DNA from: Anaeramoeba flamelloides
Taxonomy: Eukaryota; Metamonada; Anaeramoebidae
NCBI GenBank assembly: GCA_027625915.1
Contig: JANTQA010000057.1
Span: 1,240,001-1,304,000, forward strand
Direction of reading: 5' to 3'
Length of the DNA stretch: 64,000 bases
Below the pieces are notes generated by a model, which did no database searches, was not told the origin of the DNA, and saw nothing but the letters and a program-made list of their open reading frames with translations. The position numbers and the translations under genes were made by a program. The first letter of the stretch is position 1. The number at the start of each line of letters is the position of its first letter. Below, piece by piece: positions 1 through 11,100 of this stretch.

Positions 1-748
1 AGGTTTCATATTTGATTATTTTTTGTTTTTTTTTTTTTTTGTATATTTTTCATTTCTCTAAAGAAAGGCACCACTCTAAAACAACAATTATGTGAAAATT
101 TTCCATCTTTGATTGTATAAACTCCGCATACCAAAAATGTTTATTGAAAGAAAAAATCGATTATAGTGATAACTCTGCAAAATACTCTATTGAATCATAT
201 TTGCAAAAGAGCCTTTAAAATGAAATAAATCTAAAAAAAAAAAAATTTGAAAAATGCTCACTAGTTTTTGGTTTTAGAGTTACAAGGTGCTCAAAAAACA
301 AATTTTTATTTTTCGAGTAAAGATCTCGAGAAAAGCTTTAATTTTTACATCAGAATCAAAACATTAATTATAACAAAAACTTGGCGAAGTTAAGGACGGC
401 ATTTCTACCCCGTAGAGTATTGAGTTATTGTATTATTTTACTTTGACTTCTCAAAAAGAATTTCCATTCTAAAGAAATTGTACAAAAAAATACGAATGTT
501 CAAGTTTAAAAACCAAAACAAACAAAAAAATTATCAAATAGATTCTTGAATGAAAAAATTTAAAAAAAAAAAATGAGTTTTTAGGGATTTTCAAGTACAA
601 TCTCAAATTTTAAAACATTTCAAATTTGTAAAAGTAACTATAAAAAATAGTTAGAATAGCTATGGGAAATTGTTTTGTGTTTATCAATTTGAAATGGAAA
701 TTATGAAATATTAAAATCAAATTTTGGACTAATCTTCAAGCACAAGAG

Positions 749-773
749 TATATATATATATATATATATATAT
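749..773. repeat. (TA)n microsatellite
   Basis: About twelve uninterrupted TA dinucleotides. Confidence 0.95.
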
Positions 774-1177
774 GAAATCATTGAATTTTCCATAAAATTT
801 CATTCAATTTCATAAAAAAAATTTTGCTTTTAGATATCAATAAAATTTCCTTTGATGAATTTTGATATGAAATTTAGTTAAATATTTCCTCAAAAAATCC
901 TCAAATTTTGAATGAAATTTATTAAAGGTTATTTTCAATGAAATTTGTGTACAATTGTCATTATAATTCTTGGAAATATTCATCGTTTTTATCACATTTT
1001 CAAACTGTCCAAGTGTGATCATGGATCTAAAATAAATTAATACTCTTAATAAAGCAATTTAGCTACTCAGTAAAAGTCGGTATGTTTATTAATTGGAAAA
1101 ATTATTTTTCATATCCAGTCATGTTTACAATTAATACAAACAACTTTATACTCAAGGGTTATTCAGTTTTCCAGATA

Positions 1178-1409
1178 CTATAGTAGAGTATTGAAAAAAA
1201 ATACCCAGGCATGAAAATAATCCCAGACAATATTTTTAATTGTGAATATTAAGAAAATTGTCATTTAATTGCTTTTATTTATAAAATCAAATCCTTTTTA
1301 TAACTAAACAAATTTCTTCATGGAATCAGTAATAAACCTACCTAAAGTTCATTAAAGTGGGGAGTATATAGAATACTAAAGTAATTGCTTGATCGAATAA
1401 AAAAATCTA
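1178..1409. repeat. dispersed repeat H, copy 1 (left part)
   Basis: Starts near TTGAAAAAAAATACCCAG and is alignable by eye with 9795-10040 (TTGAAAAAAAATACCCAG again) and, more weakly, 24065-24335. Shared blocks include the CAAATCC(T)TTTTATA segment, the AGTAATAAACC segment and the TAGAATAC segment. Homology stops where the TIR element at 1409-1995 begins. No coding capacity is seen. Confidence 0.6.
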
Positions 1410-1995
1410 AGCTATTTCCAAGAAAGTGGGGCAAATTAATTTTGAAATATATTTATTAAACTAAATCTTCAAAAAAGTATTTAAAGTTAAAAAATCATTA
1501 ACTACCATTTATTGATTCTTGATTATAATTCATTTTTTTCTTAGTATTGTGTTATATAAATTAAAAGATATTAAATTTTCTGATCTCAATTTTATCTGAT
1601 ATTTTTTAGGGGTGAAAATTTGGTGTTTATAATTTTCTTTTTGATCAAAAAAATCGTTTTCATAACTTGTTTAATCTCAAAAAATTTTCAAATAGAATTG
1701 AAAACATATCACTGTATTTTATTGTTTACAAAATAATTTGTACCCTTTCCATATTTCCAGTTTTTTTATTGAAATTGATTGTATTTTTTTCACGAAAAAA
1801 AGTGCTATTTGTTTTTTCATTTTTTGGAAATATTTCAATGGGCATATATTGCAATAAATACCATTAGTCGTTGGTTCAATCGGTATTAATATTAAACTTA
1901 ATTTGTTATTATCAATTAATCAATATCTCCCACTAACAAAGATGATTTTAGATGAAATGTAAAAAAAAATGCCCCACTTTTTTGGAAATACCTTA
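1409..1995. mobile_element. TIR element G, copy 1 (non-autonomous)
   Basis: The ends are inverted copies: the left end reads AAGCTATTTCCAAGAAAGTG followed by GGGCA, and the reverse complement of the right end reads AAGGTATTTCCAAAAAAGTG followed by GGGCA. The interior has no convincing gene. A second copy, alignable over roughly 400 bp, lies at about 13000-13580 in the same orientation (shared block TTTGTACCCTTTCCATATTT). Length and TIRs fit a MITE-like DNA transposon derivative; the superfamily is unknown. Confidence 0.6.
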
Positions 1996-2724
1996 TTTTT
2001 TTAATAGGCTAAAAAGAATCATATTTTTTCAATTTTTTAATTGAATACAATATTTCTTTCCAAAGGGATCGCAAAATTAAATTGAAAAATTGATTTTTTT
2101 TATGTTTTTCGAATATTTTTTATCATTTTATTTTTTTTCATGTTTGAGTTTTTATAATACTGTTAATTGTAAAATAAAAAGATCTAAATTTTCATTCAGC
2201 TTTCCAAAAAACACATTCCAAATTACTAAAATAAATTATCAAAGTCCCCAATTCTAAAAAGGGAAATTAAAAAGTTAAGTTTCTTTGAAGAATTAAAAAT
2301 TTGAAATGTTAAATGATTTAAAAGTCTTTGTTTCAGAAGATGAATGAAAATTTTTATCTTTTATTTTCCGACAAATAGTATATATTCACTGTTTTTTTCC
2401 TGCAAATTGTTTGAACACTTATTCTTTTTTCTTTTTTAGTGTTCGATATAAAGCTCATTCGTTAAACCTAATTTCAAAAAAAAAAATACCCCAATATATG
2501 CGTTTTTGAGAAAAGTCCGTAATTTTGAAAAAGGGGGATATTTGTATCTTAATGATTTTAATAGCAATCTTTTCAAAATTACATAAAATTATCAGAACTT
2601 TGAAAAAATAATTTATAAAAGATGTAGAACTGAAATCCAAGATGTAGTTTTGGCTAACTTTAATTTTCTGAATTTACTTTTTCCTTGTAGTGTGGTATTC
2701 AGAATAAACTTTGCCAATTTTATT

Positions 2725-3047
2725 CTACCAGTATTTTGGAATTTTGAATCTTGAGGTTCTCTAAAAACAAAAGGTTGGAGTCAACACGTGAGTTTTGGAG
2801 AAAAACGGTCTTTTGGTGTTGGTTACTTGGTTTTTTATCAGCACCAAAAAGAACAAAAAGAAGAAAAAATAATCATGGATTTTAGGTTCCTTTTTGCAAG
2901 GGAAAAAGAACTTACCTTATGAAAGTTTGAATCAGAAGTAAACCCTCCACTAAGATCTGTTTTACTTAGCCTTTGAATTAGTTTGAAATTTGGTAGTAAT
3001 TTGAGTTGTGATGTTTTTTGGATTTCTTCTTTTATAAAGGCATCCAT
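2725..3047 (-). CDS. small two-exon protein, unrecognised
   Basis: Two exons are proposed: 3047-2916 (44 codons from ATG) and 2760-2725 (11 codons and TAG), joined in phase 0 across a 155 bp intron with a GTAAGT donor and a TTTTTAG acceptor. The product would be 55 residues, beginning MDAFIKEEIQKTSQ and ending TSRFKIPKYW. Composition is balanced (few Asn/Lys runs) compared with chance frames nearby, and the donor is the best consensus site in the area. I do not recognise the family. It could be the 3' end of a longer gene: the frame stays open a few codons upstream of the ATG, and coding-like islands lie at 4531-4651 and 5222-5320 on the same strand. Confidence 0.4.
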
Positions 3048-3474
3048 CTCGTCGAAAGGCAAAAGGAAATAAAACGGAAAAAAAAAAGATTAAAAATGAT
3101 TTTTCTTTGAGTTAACAGAAATTAGGAAAATTTTGCTTATTTGTTGTTGTTGGAGAGGCAAATTGGATTCAAGTCATTTTTTGTCCAACTAAATCCCTAT
3201 TTAAATAATTTGGTTTTTAAGTTTTGTCTGTTTTAGTGTAGTCTTGGAAACCTTCTTTAAGAATTTTTAAATTTTTGAGATTTATACTGGTTTTTGTTGA
3301 ATAAGTAAAAAAAAAAATATGTTTATATTTTTACCAGTAATAAGGTAGCTGTTAAAAAACTACTAACTCAATAATTAAAAAGAAATAGAAAATTCCTTTG
3401 TTTTGTCTTTTTTTGGGGTTTGATTAATGATTTCAATTCCTGAATAATGAATAATCCGGAAAAATATTTATATA

Positions 3475-3950
3475 CAGTGGTGTAACTAACCCATGTTTTT
3501 TATTTTAACCCATTACTAAAATTTAACTCATGCAAAAAATATTGGCTGACTCTAGAAATAAAAGAAACAAATCAACGGGGTGAAAGCAGTATATAAACAA
3601 GAAATAGGGTTCTTTAAATAAATTTTAAAAAAGAATTATGAAGATACTGGAAGATTAAAATTGCAATTTTTTGACAAAAAAATGAGAATAATTTCATTTT
3701 TTGAATTTTGATAAAAAAATCATTTAATCTCAAATTTTTTTTAAATATGATGAAATTTTTGAAACAAAAGCATTTAATATAATTGAGCCGTTTTGATTAA
3801 TCAAAGATCTAACCTCTAAAGTCAATTTGGTTCTGAATCAAGAATCTATAAGTGATTTCTGGTCTTCCAATACCCAAGCCTGAAAAAAAAACACGAGTTA
3901 AATTTTAGTAATGGGTTAAAGGTTGTCTGAACGGGTTATTTCCACCACTG
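3475..3950. mobile_element. CAGTGGTG-ended MITE-like element B, copy 1
   Basis: A 476 bp element flanked on both sides by TA and bounded by inverted ends: left CAGTGGTGTAACTAACCCAT, right the inverse of CAGTGGTGGAAATAACCC. Sub-terminal inverted blocks (ACCCATTACTAAAATTTAAC on the left, GTTAAATTTTAGTAATGGGT on the right) strengthen the pairing. A TA duplication with a CAGT end is the classic pattern of Tc1/mariner elements. There is no transposase, so it is non-autonomous. A diverged inverted copy lies at 38385-38894. Confidence 0.75.
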
Positions 3951-4492
3951 TAGAAGAAAAATTCAAGAGGATCAAACAAAATTTTTGAAGCATAAACCAA
4001 AAAAATAAACCTCAGATCAACTCGTGTTTTTACTAGACTGTTGGACAATATTCCAAAACAAATCTTGTTATAATTATTCTTTTTTTGGAAAACTTTTCTC
4101 TAATTCCTTCTACACCGAGAAAATTCTTGGTCTTTGAACTTTGTGAACAATTTTAAACTTGGAGATCGTTGAGTTGTTTGGTTTATATCATTTCAAAGAT
4201 CTCAGATCTTTCAAGAGGCGAGAGAGTTTGATTGTGAAAAATAATTGTAATTACCATCAAATTAAAAAATGTAAAAAATTATTGGAGAGAGGATTTATGG
4301 TTAAGAACTTCATTTCAAATTGAAAATGGGTATTATAGTGCTCTATTCAGTATTTATAAGTTTGTAGATCTCAAAAACTTTTGTCCAGTTAGATCAAAGA
4401 AGTAAAAAAATGAAATATTTTTCCAAAAATTGTCTGTTCTTGTAAACAAAAATTAAAAAAAGAGGATCGGAAAAAATGAGTTTTTTTAGAAA

Positions 4493-4609
4493 ATTTCCCT
4501 TTAGAACCCTTTTTAAAACCCTGGTACCTTGTCGAGAATTTTTGAGGTTTTTTTTTCGTTATAGAAAGTAAATTGAGAGGGTTTTAAAAGTTGTTCTAAA
4601 GGGAAATTT
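4493..4609. repeat. imperfect hairpin
   Basis: The arm at 4493-4524 (AAATTTCCCTTTAGAACCCT and on) is repeated inverted at 4578-4609 with only a few mismatches over about 32 bp, separated by about 53 bp. It may be a small foldback element. It overlaps the coding-like island at 4531-4651, which weakens that island as a gene. Confidence 0.6.
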
Positions 4610-7600
4610 GTAGGAAATTTGTATTTTTTGTCGTCTAATCCTATCTTATTTCCTACAAAGATATATTTTGATGATAAGGCAGGAGTGGGTTTGGTATTGT
4701 AGAATCAACCAAAAATTCCTCCCAAAAAAAGATCATTTTTTTTTTTTCTTTCGACTAACCAAATTTTTTTTTTTTAAAAACAAAAACTGAGTAGATATTT
4801 ACAAATTTCATTTCTATTAGATCCTTTCAGGCAAAAATTCTTCAAACCCTTTCCCACATAACCTTGGCACAAATTGCCTTGATACAACTAATTAGGATTT
4901 GGGAGAAACAAGACCAACAAAAAAAAAATCACACAAAAATAAAAAAGTTGTTTTGTATGTTTAAAAGGATTGTTTCTGTTTGAAAAATCAAATCTCACAG
5001 AACTCTATCCTTTAAGTTTTTGAAAACTTCAATTATTGAAAAATAAAAAAAATTAAAAATCAAAAAATTAAGAGAAAACCACAACTCTTTTCTTGGAATA
5101 AATTTGATTTCGGAAACACATGACAACCATGTAATTCGATGATCAAAAATCATAGACAATTAAATGTTTAGAAAGTTAGAGTTGTTTATTGAAAAAAAGT
5201 GGAATTATCGTCATTTTTCCAGGTTAGAAAATTTCCGATATTTGTCTTTTTCATTTTGACCTTTCTTGGCAAGGTGTTCGAGTTTAGGTATCTCAATATT
5301 TTTGGTTCCTTTTTCATTAAAAAAATACAAAAAAAATGATTTTTTGATCCTAATTCGGGGATTTTTTAAAGATCCTGAGTTCTCCATTTAAAAGATTTTT
5401 GGGTATAAATGTATAAAGGCTATTCGATAAATCCGAAACATGGTTGTTAAGGATTAAATAAAAAATATTTAATATGTTAAAGAAGAACTTTTGGAGTGGT
5501 TAAATTTATCATAAAAATCAAAGAGGGTCTGTGTATCATTAAAAGAAGAATTTGAAAGGTAATTTTATTTTAAAAGATTTCTAAAGTTGATTTGTTTTTT
5601 AAACTGTGCTAAACTTGTTTTGATAAGAATATAATTGTATTATTTATCAAGAAAATTTGTCAAAAAGTTGATTTTATTTATTTTTTAGAAATGAAATTTG
5701 TAGAAAAGACATATTGGTAAAAATGCCTCATCACAACAGCCTCTATCCCTTTATTAATTTTTAACATAAGTTTTTTTTTTCCGATCTGGATATTTGAATA
5801 TAGTCATACATATACATACAAATATACTTGACTCAGATTTAAAATGACTTTGGGATTAAAATCTTGATTATTTTTGATGTTTTTAAATGTATTGATTGCC
5901 TAAAGTTTCAACAATTTCATCATAATTACAAAATTTGTAAAATAAAATATATTTTTGTTAAATGGTCAAGTCTTATTTTTAGAAATAATTTTCTCAAATG
6001 GAAAAAAAAAAATTAATTTTTATCAGTACCTAATACCAATTAAAAAACAATCAAGGAATAGGATTTATAATATATCTCTTACAATCAATAATGAAAAAAA
6101 AAAATAAAAAAAGGATATTTTTAGAAAAAAAGTACCAAAAGGTTACACCAAATTTCCAATTGAAATCAGTGCGTTTGATCATTTTGAAAACAACTGTTTT
6201 ATTTTTGAAGTGATATTCTTTGGTGTTTTTTGAGATCTTGAAGATTTTTTTTTTTTTTCATTTTTTTCTTTTTCAATTACAAATAGCGTTTTCAAAAAAA
6301 TGAATAGAAATAATGTAAGAATTATATTTAGTTTGATTTATATACTCAATATATTACACCAAAAATTTCCTAAAAATAACCAAACAAATAATTTAGATTT
6401 TTTTCAATATTAAAAAAAAAAGATCTACAAATACATTTTTATCACATTTAAATTTAAAATATCTGTGGAGAGTATTTGGCGAATTACATCAATTATTTGG
6501 CCTAGATTTGGAACAATAAATCTGTAAAATATTTTATCTGTCTATGAAATATTAAGTGGTTGGTAATTGTAAATAAAAAGAAACAAATGCAATTAATAAA
6601 ACAGTCTAAAAAAAATTAAGAAAAAAGAACATCTTTAAATCGTAAAATGAAGTTAAAATATGATTATTATAATCTCAGATTTACTTTAAATACTATTTTC
6701 TAAAATGAATTATTATTTTCTAAAAAAAAATAATTCATTTTCTTTTTTCCAAAAAGTACAAGACTCAAAAATTTTCTAATTATTTCAAAAAAATATTTCC
6801 TTTAAAAAAGAAATAATTTTTATGATTTGAATAAATTTGTTTACTGTACATATCTCCCGAAACTAAATACATTCATAGTTATTGTTTTTAATAGCCCTTT
6901 GAATGATAAATAGGTAATAAATCCAATAATATACAATGTATAATAATTTTAATCTAAAAAAGGGAAAAAAAATAATCAATATCTTTTCTAAAAAATGTGA
7001 ATAAATGATTTGAATTTCAAATAGTTCAAAATGAATTTTTTCTTCTAATCTCCATTATAAAACTTTAAAAAAAATTTAAACAGTTAATTTAAATTATATT
7101 TCACTAGTTGAAAAATGTTTTAGAATAGTTCAAAATATTCATTAAATATAAAAATACTTAGTTTTGAAATAATAGGCTATAATAAAATATATTTTATTTC
7201 AAAAAAAAATTACGCTTGATTTTATACTTTAAAAAAAAATTATTTGCTTCAATTCATTTTAATAAACAATATTATGCATTTATTTTATCAAGAAATTTGA
7301 ATAGTGTTACCAAATTTACAAGTTAAAATTATTCCACAATACTTTTTTAAAACCTGCAAAATTTAACTTATAACCTTAATAAATAGTTTTTTATTTGATT
7401 CTTTTATAAAAAAAAAAAATGAATAAACCTATCTTAATTTGTTCAGTGGATTTATAATTACCTAATAATTAATATATTCAATAGATTTTGTTCTTATTGT
7501 TAAATATTAAAATCTATACAAATATCTAAAATTAAATCAAATTAATAATTATAATAAAAAAAAATATTAGAAAAAATTCTTTAAAAATATATTTTAATAT

Positions 7601-8135
7601 GAACATTTCTTTGTTTATATTCTTAATATTTGAAAATAAAATATTAAGTAATCTTTTAAATTTCAGTAAAATTCATAAATATTTGTAAATAAGATAGAAG
7701 ATCATTCTTTTCTAATCTTCAAGAGATTCAATATTTGATTTTATTTTTATTGTATTTGTAAAATAAGATTAAAGTTACAATGTTGTTTATTCATACAAAC
7801 TGTCGGAAATTACTAAAAGTGAAATCTAATTTAAAATTAAAAGGTTTATGACAAATATTTCTTTTTTTTTGAGTTTTGATCTAAAAATCCAAATCGAAAA
7901 AAGGATCCAGATCTTTTGACCGAAAATTTAATTGGGAAAAATGAACTTCTTTTAAAAATGATAACTCCTTTCTCAAAAGTTGATTAAGAACTTTCTATAT
8001 TGGGTTTAATTTTATTCTTGTCTAAATAATTACTCATTTACCTTTGCGACAAAATTTAAATAAGACTTACTTGTCCCTTAATATCAAAAAATTTAATATT
8101 TTTTATTTTTTTTTGTTTTCAAATCTATTTCAAAT

Positions 8136-8949
8136 ATGTCTTCAAAAATTGAAAAAGGTAAAAGAATCTTAAAATTCTGATTTAGTACATTAAATTCTTA
8201 ATTTCCCGTCACTTAAAGCAACCCTTCCTTTTATCTTTTTTTTTTTTAATTACATTCCGATCCAAATAATTACTAATCACAAAAACTTTTAGGAACTGTT
8301 CTTATCTTATTAATTGGAAAATTCAAGGGAAAACGCGCTGTTTTCCTTAAACAATTGTCTTCTGGATTACTCCTTGTAACTGGTAAAGCCATCTCTTCTT
8401 TCTTTTTTTCAAAATTTTTTACTTTTTTTCTTTTTGTTTGATAAACAATAAAAAAAAACAACAAAAAATTCTAACACAACAAAACAAAACCCTAACCCGA
8501 AAAAGTCTTCCAAAACAAAAACTAAACTCAAAAACAATCCGAACAACTAAACCACCTCACAAAAACAATAAAACTATTTCATAAATAAATAAAACACAAA
8601 AGGTCCCTATCAAATCAATGGTGTTCCAATGACCAGAATTAAAAGAAAATATGTTATTGCCACAAAAACAAAAGTCGATCTTGGAGAACTTGTTGTACCA
8701 GAAGAAGTCAATGACAAATTCTTCACACCTCAAAAGCCAATTAACAACTGGGAAAAGACAGAAGAAAAATTCTTTACAAAAAAACAAGATCTTAAAAAGG
8801 TCGGTCTCAATGAAACACAAACAAAACTCCAAAACCAAGTTGACAAGCCAGTTAACGAAGCAATTAAAAAAGTTCAATATCTTAAAGAATATTTAACTGC
8901 AAGGTTCCAACTCCAAAAGGGTCAATTACCTCACAAAATGAAATTTTAA
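8136..8949 (+). CDS. RPL6: 60S ribosomal protein eL6
   Basis: eL6 is a structural protein of the large ribosomal subunit. Three exons are read: 8136-8157, 8293-8382 and 8603-8949, joined by introns of 135 and 220 bp (donors GTAAAA and GTAAAG, acceptors TTTTAG and CAAAAG), both in phase 1. The 152-residue product starts [14 protein letters not shown] and contains the family blocks [22 protein letters not shown], read across the second splice junction, then [20 protein letters not shown] and the terminal LPHKMKF. These match yeast and animal eL6 residue by residue. The basic N-terminal extension of eL6 (about 30 residues in yeast, far longer in animals) is missing or reduced to seven residues; a further short upstream exon cannot be excluded. 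An A/T-rich leader precedes the ATG. A long frame on the opposite strand is a shadow of exon 3. Confidence 0.93.
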
Positions 8950-9794
8950 GTATTTTTTATAAATTTTTTTTTTTTTCTTTTTGAAATTTTTACTTTTTTG
9001 AAAAACAAAAAAAAAAAAAAAAAATAAGAATTTGACCAATACACAATAATTTAAATAGAAGATACGAAATAAATTATTAAATGATCTTTTTGATTTGATC
9101 CTTTTTTTTTTTTTTTTTTAATCTTTTTCTTTTTCTTTTTCTTTTTTGGATTGCTTTTTCAAAATTTTTTTCTTTTTTTAACTTTTTTTTTTTTGTTTCT
9201 TTCTTTTTTTGGTCTAATTATCAAAAGGTTCGTCCTTAAATTTCAATTAAAATTATACTTACAACATTTTGTCTCCTATTTTTTTCCTTAGATATCTATT
9301 ACTAAAATTAACTCAAATTTTTGAACTTTTCAAATCTTTTTTTTTGAAAACAAAACATCTTCAATTGTCCATTCTATGTTGATCACAAACAGAAATTTTA
9401 ACCCACAAACAATAAAAATTTCTGATTTAAATAAATTAATTCTCCTGTTGTGAAGTACTATTCTATTTTTATCCAGTGTAAGTGTTTAAATAGAATATAT
9501 AAAAAATAAAAATGATTTAAAAGTTCACACACTAATGAAAAACCAAAATAGTGCAAATTTGTGGAATTTTTGAGTTTTTTGAAAAGATAAAAATTGCCAA
9601 TTGATGAAAAAAACTTTTTGGAATTCTCTTACAAAATAATGCAAAATTAAAAACAATTTTGTTTACCTCTTACTATGTTTACTTTCCACATTATCTGAAA
9701 ATATATTTATACCATTGCACTAATCTGTGTTATATCTTAAAATAAAGTTGAAAGTAAGTGAAGCCAAAGAATTTGATTTTCGAACCTTTTCAGT

Positions 9795-10330
9795 CTATTA
9801 TATTGAAAAAAAATACCCAGACATCAAAATAATCCCTTGAACAAGATTGTTAATTGTTAATATTAAGAAAATTGTTGTTTATTGCTCGTATTTAAAATCA
9901 AATCCTATTTATAAATAACCAATTTTTTTATTAACCTAGTAATAAATAAACCCACCTAAAGTTCCTTAAAGTAAGGTGCCTCTAGAATACCCAAGTTAAT
10001 TGTTTGAGAACCAAAGTAGATCAACTTTTTTTGAAAAACAATAAAGTTTTGTGGAGTTTTGCTAGAGTATGGATTTAAATTATAATTTTTCATATTGTTT
10101 TTTGATTAATTGAATATGTTTGAACAGGTTCTAATTTAATTAATCATCATTCTAATAAGTGTGCAAGCGATAATTTTAAAAGTTTGATTCTTAAATAAAA
10201 GAAATTATTTTGAAATTAGATGACAATTTCTCTAATATTTCTAATCAAAAATTTTTCAAATATTCAATTTCTAATTTAAATTGTACTTAAAAAATCAAAG
10301 ATTTTACTTTCAGTATTGGTGTTATTTTGG
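9795..10330. repeat. dispersed repeat H, copy 2 (apparently uninterrupted)
   Basis: The first half aligns with 1178-1409 and 24065-24335; the second half (from about 10060) aligns with 25330-25600, including TTCTAATAAGTG and the GATTCTTAAATAA-like block. In the third copy the two halves are about 1 kb apart, so this copy shows the pre-insertion arrangement. Confidence 0.55.
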
Positions 10331-10574
10331 TATATGACTGGGTAGTGGTATGATGTTGATTGGAATCAGAAGAAATATAAAAAAAAAATTAGTTTTTCAG
10401 AAAATAATCATGGGTAAAACTATTCTATATTAAAATATGATTAATATTTATTGTATAACCAATTAGTAACAGAAATTTCTTTTAAAATTGCCAACAATAA
10501 TTCATGCGTATTCTTGGATTATTGTGAGTTAATATATCTTTACTATGAAAAATTTGTTTATTCCCAGAGATAAA

Positions 10575-11100
10575 TTAAATTCTAAAAATTTTGAAACAGT
10601 TTAAACAGTTGAAAGAATAAATATAGATCACACTTTAAATTGTATTTGGAAATAATTTTAATATTACAAACTATTTCATTTTTTGTCTTTTTTGTTTTCT
10701 TTTCATTTCATTTTTTTTAGTCTCATAATTTGATTTTCTTGAGATCTTGAATTTTTTTTTCAATGATTGATAGAATGATAGTTTCGGGTTTGTTAAATAG
10801 AAAAATCACAAACAATTAGTTGATGGTACCTTATCATTTGATCGATTAATTATTGTAGGTGAAATTTCAACAAATTTATCATACACTTTTTTTTTTTGTT
10901 CCCTTTTTTTATTTTTTCATTTAAATTTTTTTTCTTTTATATGAATGAAAATTATTACTTATAAAAACATTAATAATTGGGTAACTTAAATGTTGTTTTA
11001 AATTACCTTTGGAAAAATACAATAAATTCAAATTTTTTTGCCTGTTGGCGATTTTTGTTGTGTCCAAATTTTTCGAATGGGGTTTATAATCTTTGATTAT
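10575..11100 (+). repeat. dispersed repeat F, copy 1
   Basis: Alignable over about 520 bp with 61297-61825 in the same orientation and, reversed, with about 31380-31710. Shared landmarks: ACAGTTTAAACAGTTGAAAG near the start, CATTTTTTGTCTTTTTTGTT, TTTGTTAAATAGAAAAAT-type and TTTGGAAAAATACAATAAAT near the end. No open frame is conserved, so it is probably a non-coding mobile element. Confidence 0.65.

Larger units (their letters stand above)
1..2724. other. AT-rich spacer with repeats
   Basis: No gene seen. The stretch holds homopolymer A/T runs, a (TA)n microsatellite near 749-773, a dispersed repeat from about 1178 to 1409 (related to 9795-10040 and 24065-24290), and a TIR-bounded element at about 1409-1995 that appears inserted into that repeat. 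Short open frames here are of the length and composition expected by chance in such AT-rich DNA. Confidence 0.6.
3048..8135. other. AT-rich spacer with a transposon-like element
   Basis: This holds the CAGTGGTG element (3475-3950), an imperfect hairpin at 4493-4609, and minus-strand coding-like islands at 4531-4651 and 5222-5320 that I could not join into a gene. From about 5.8 to 8.0 kb it is almost pure A/T with no features. The last 90 bases precede the eL6 start codon and should hold its promoter and 5' leader; no motif stands out. Confidence 0.5.

Noticed and set aside
8557-8877. 106-codon minus-strand frame over eL6 exon 3
   Set aside because: Antisense to a clear ribosomal protein exon; hydrophobic Phe/Cys-rich product without similarity.
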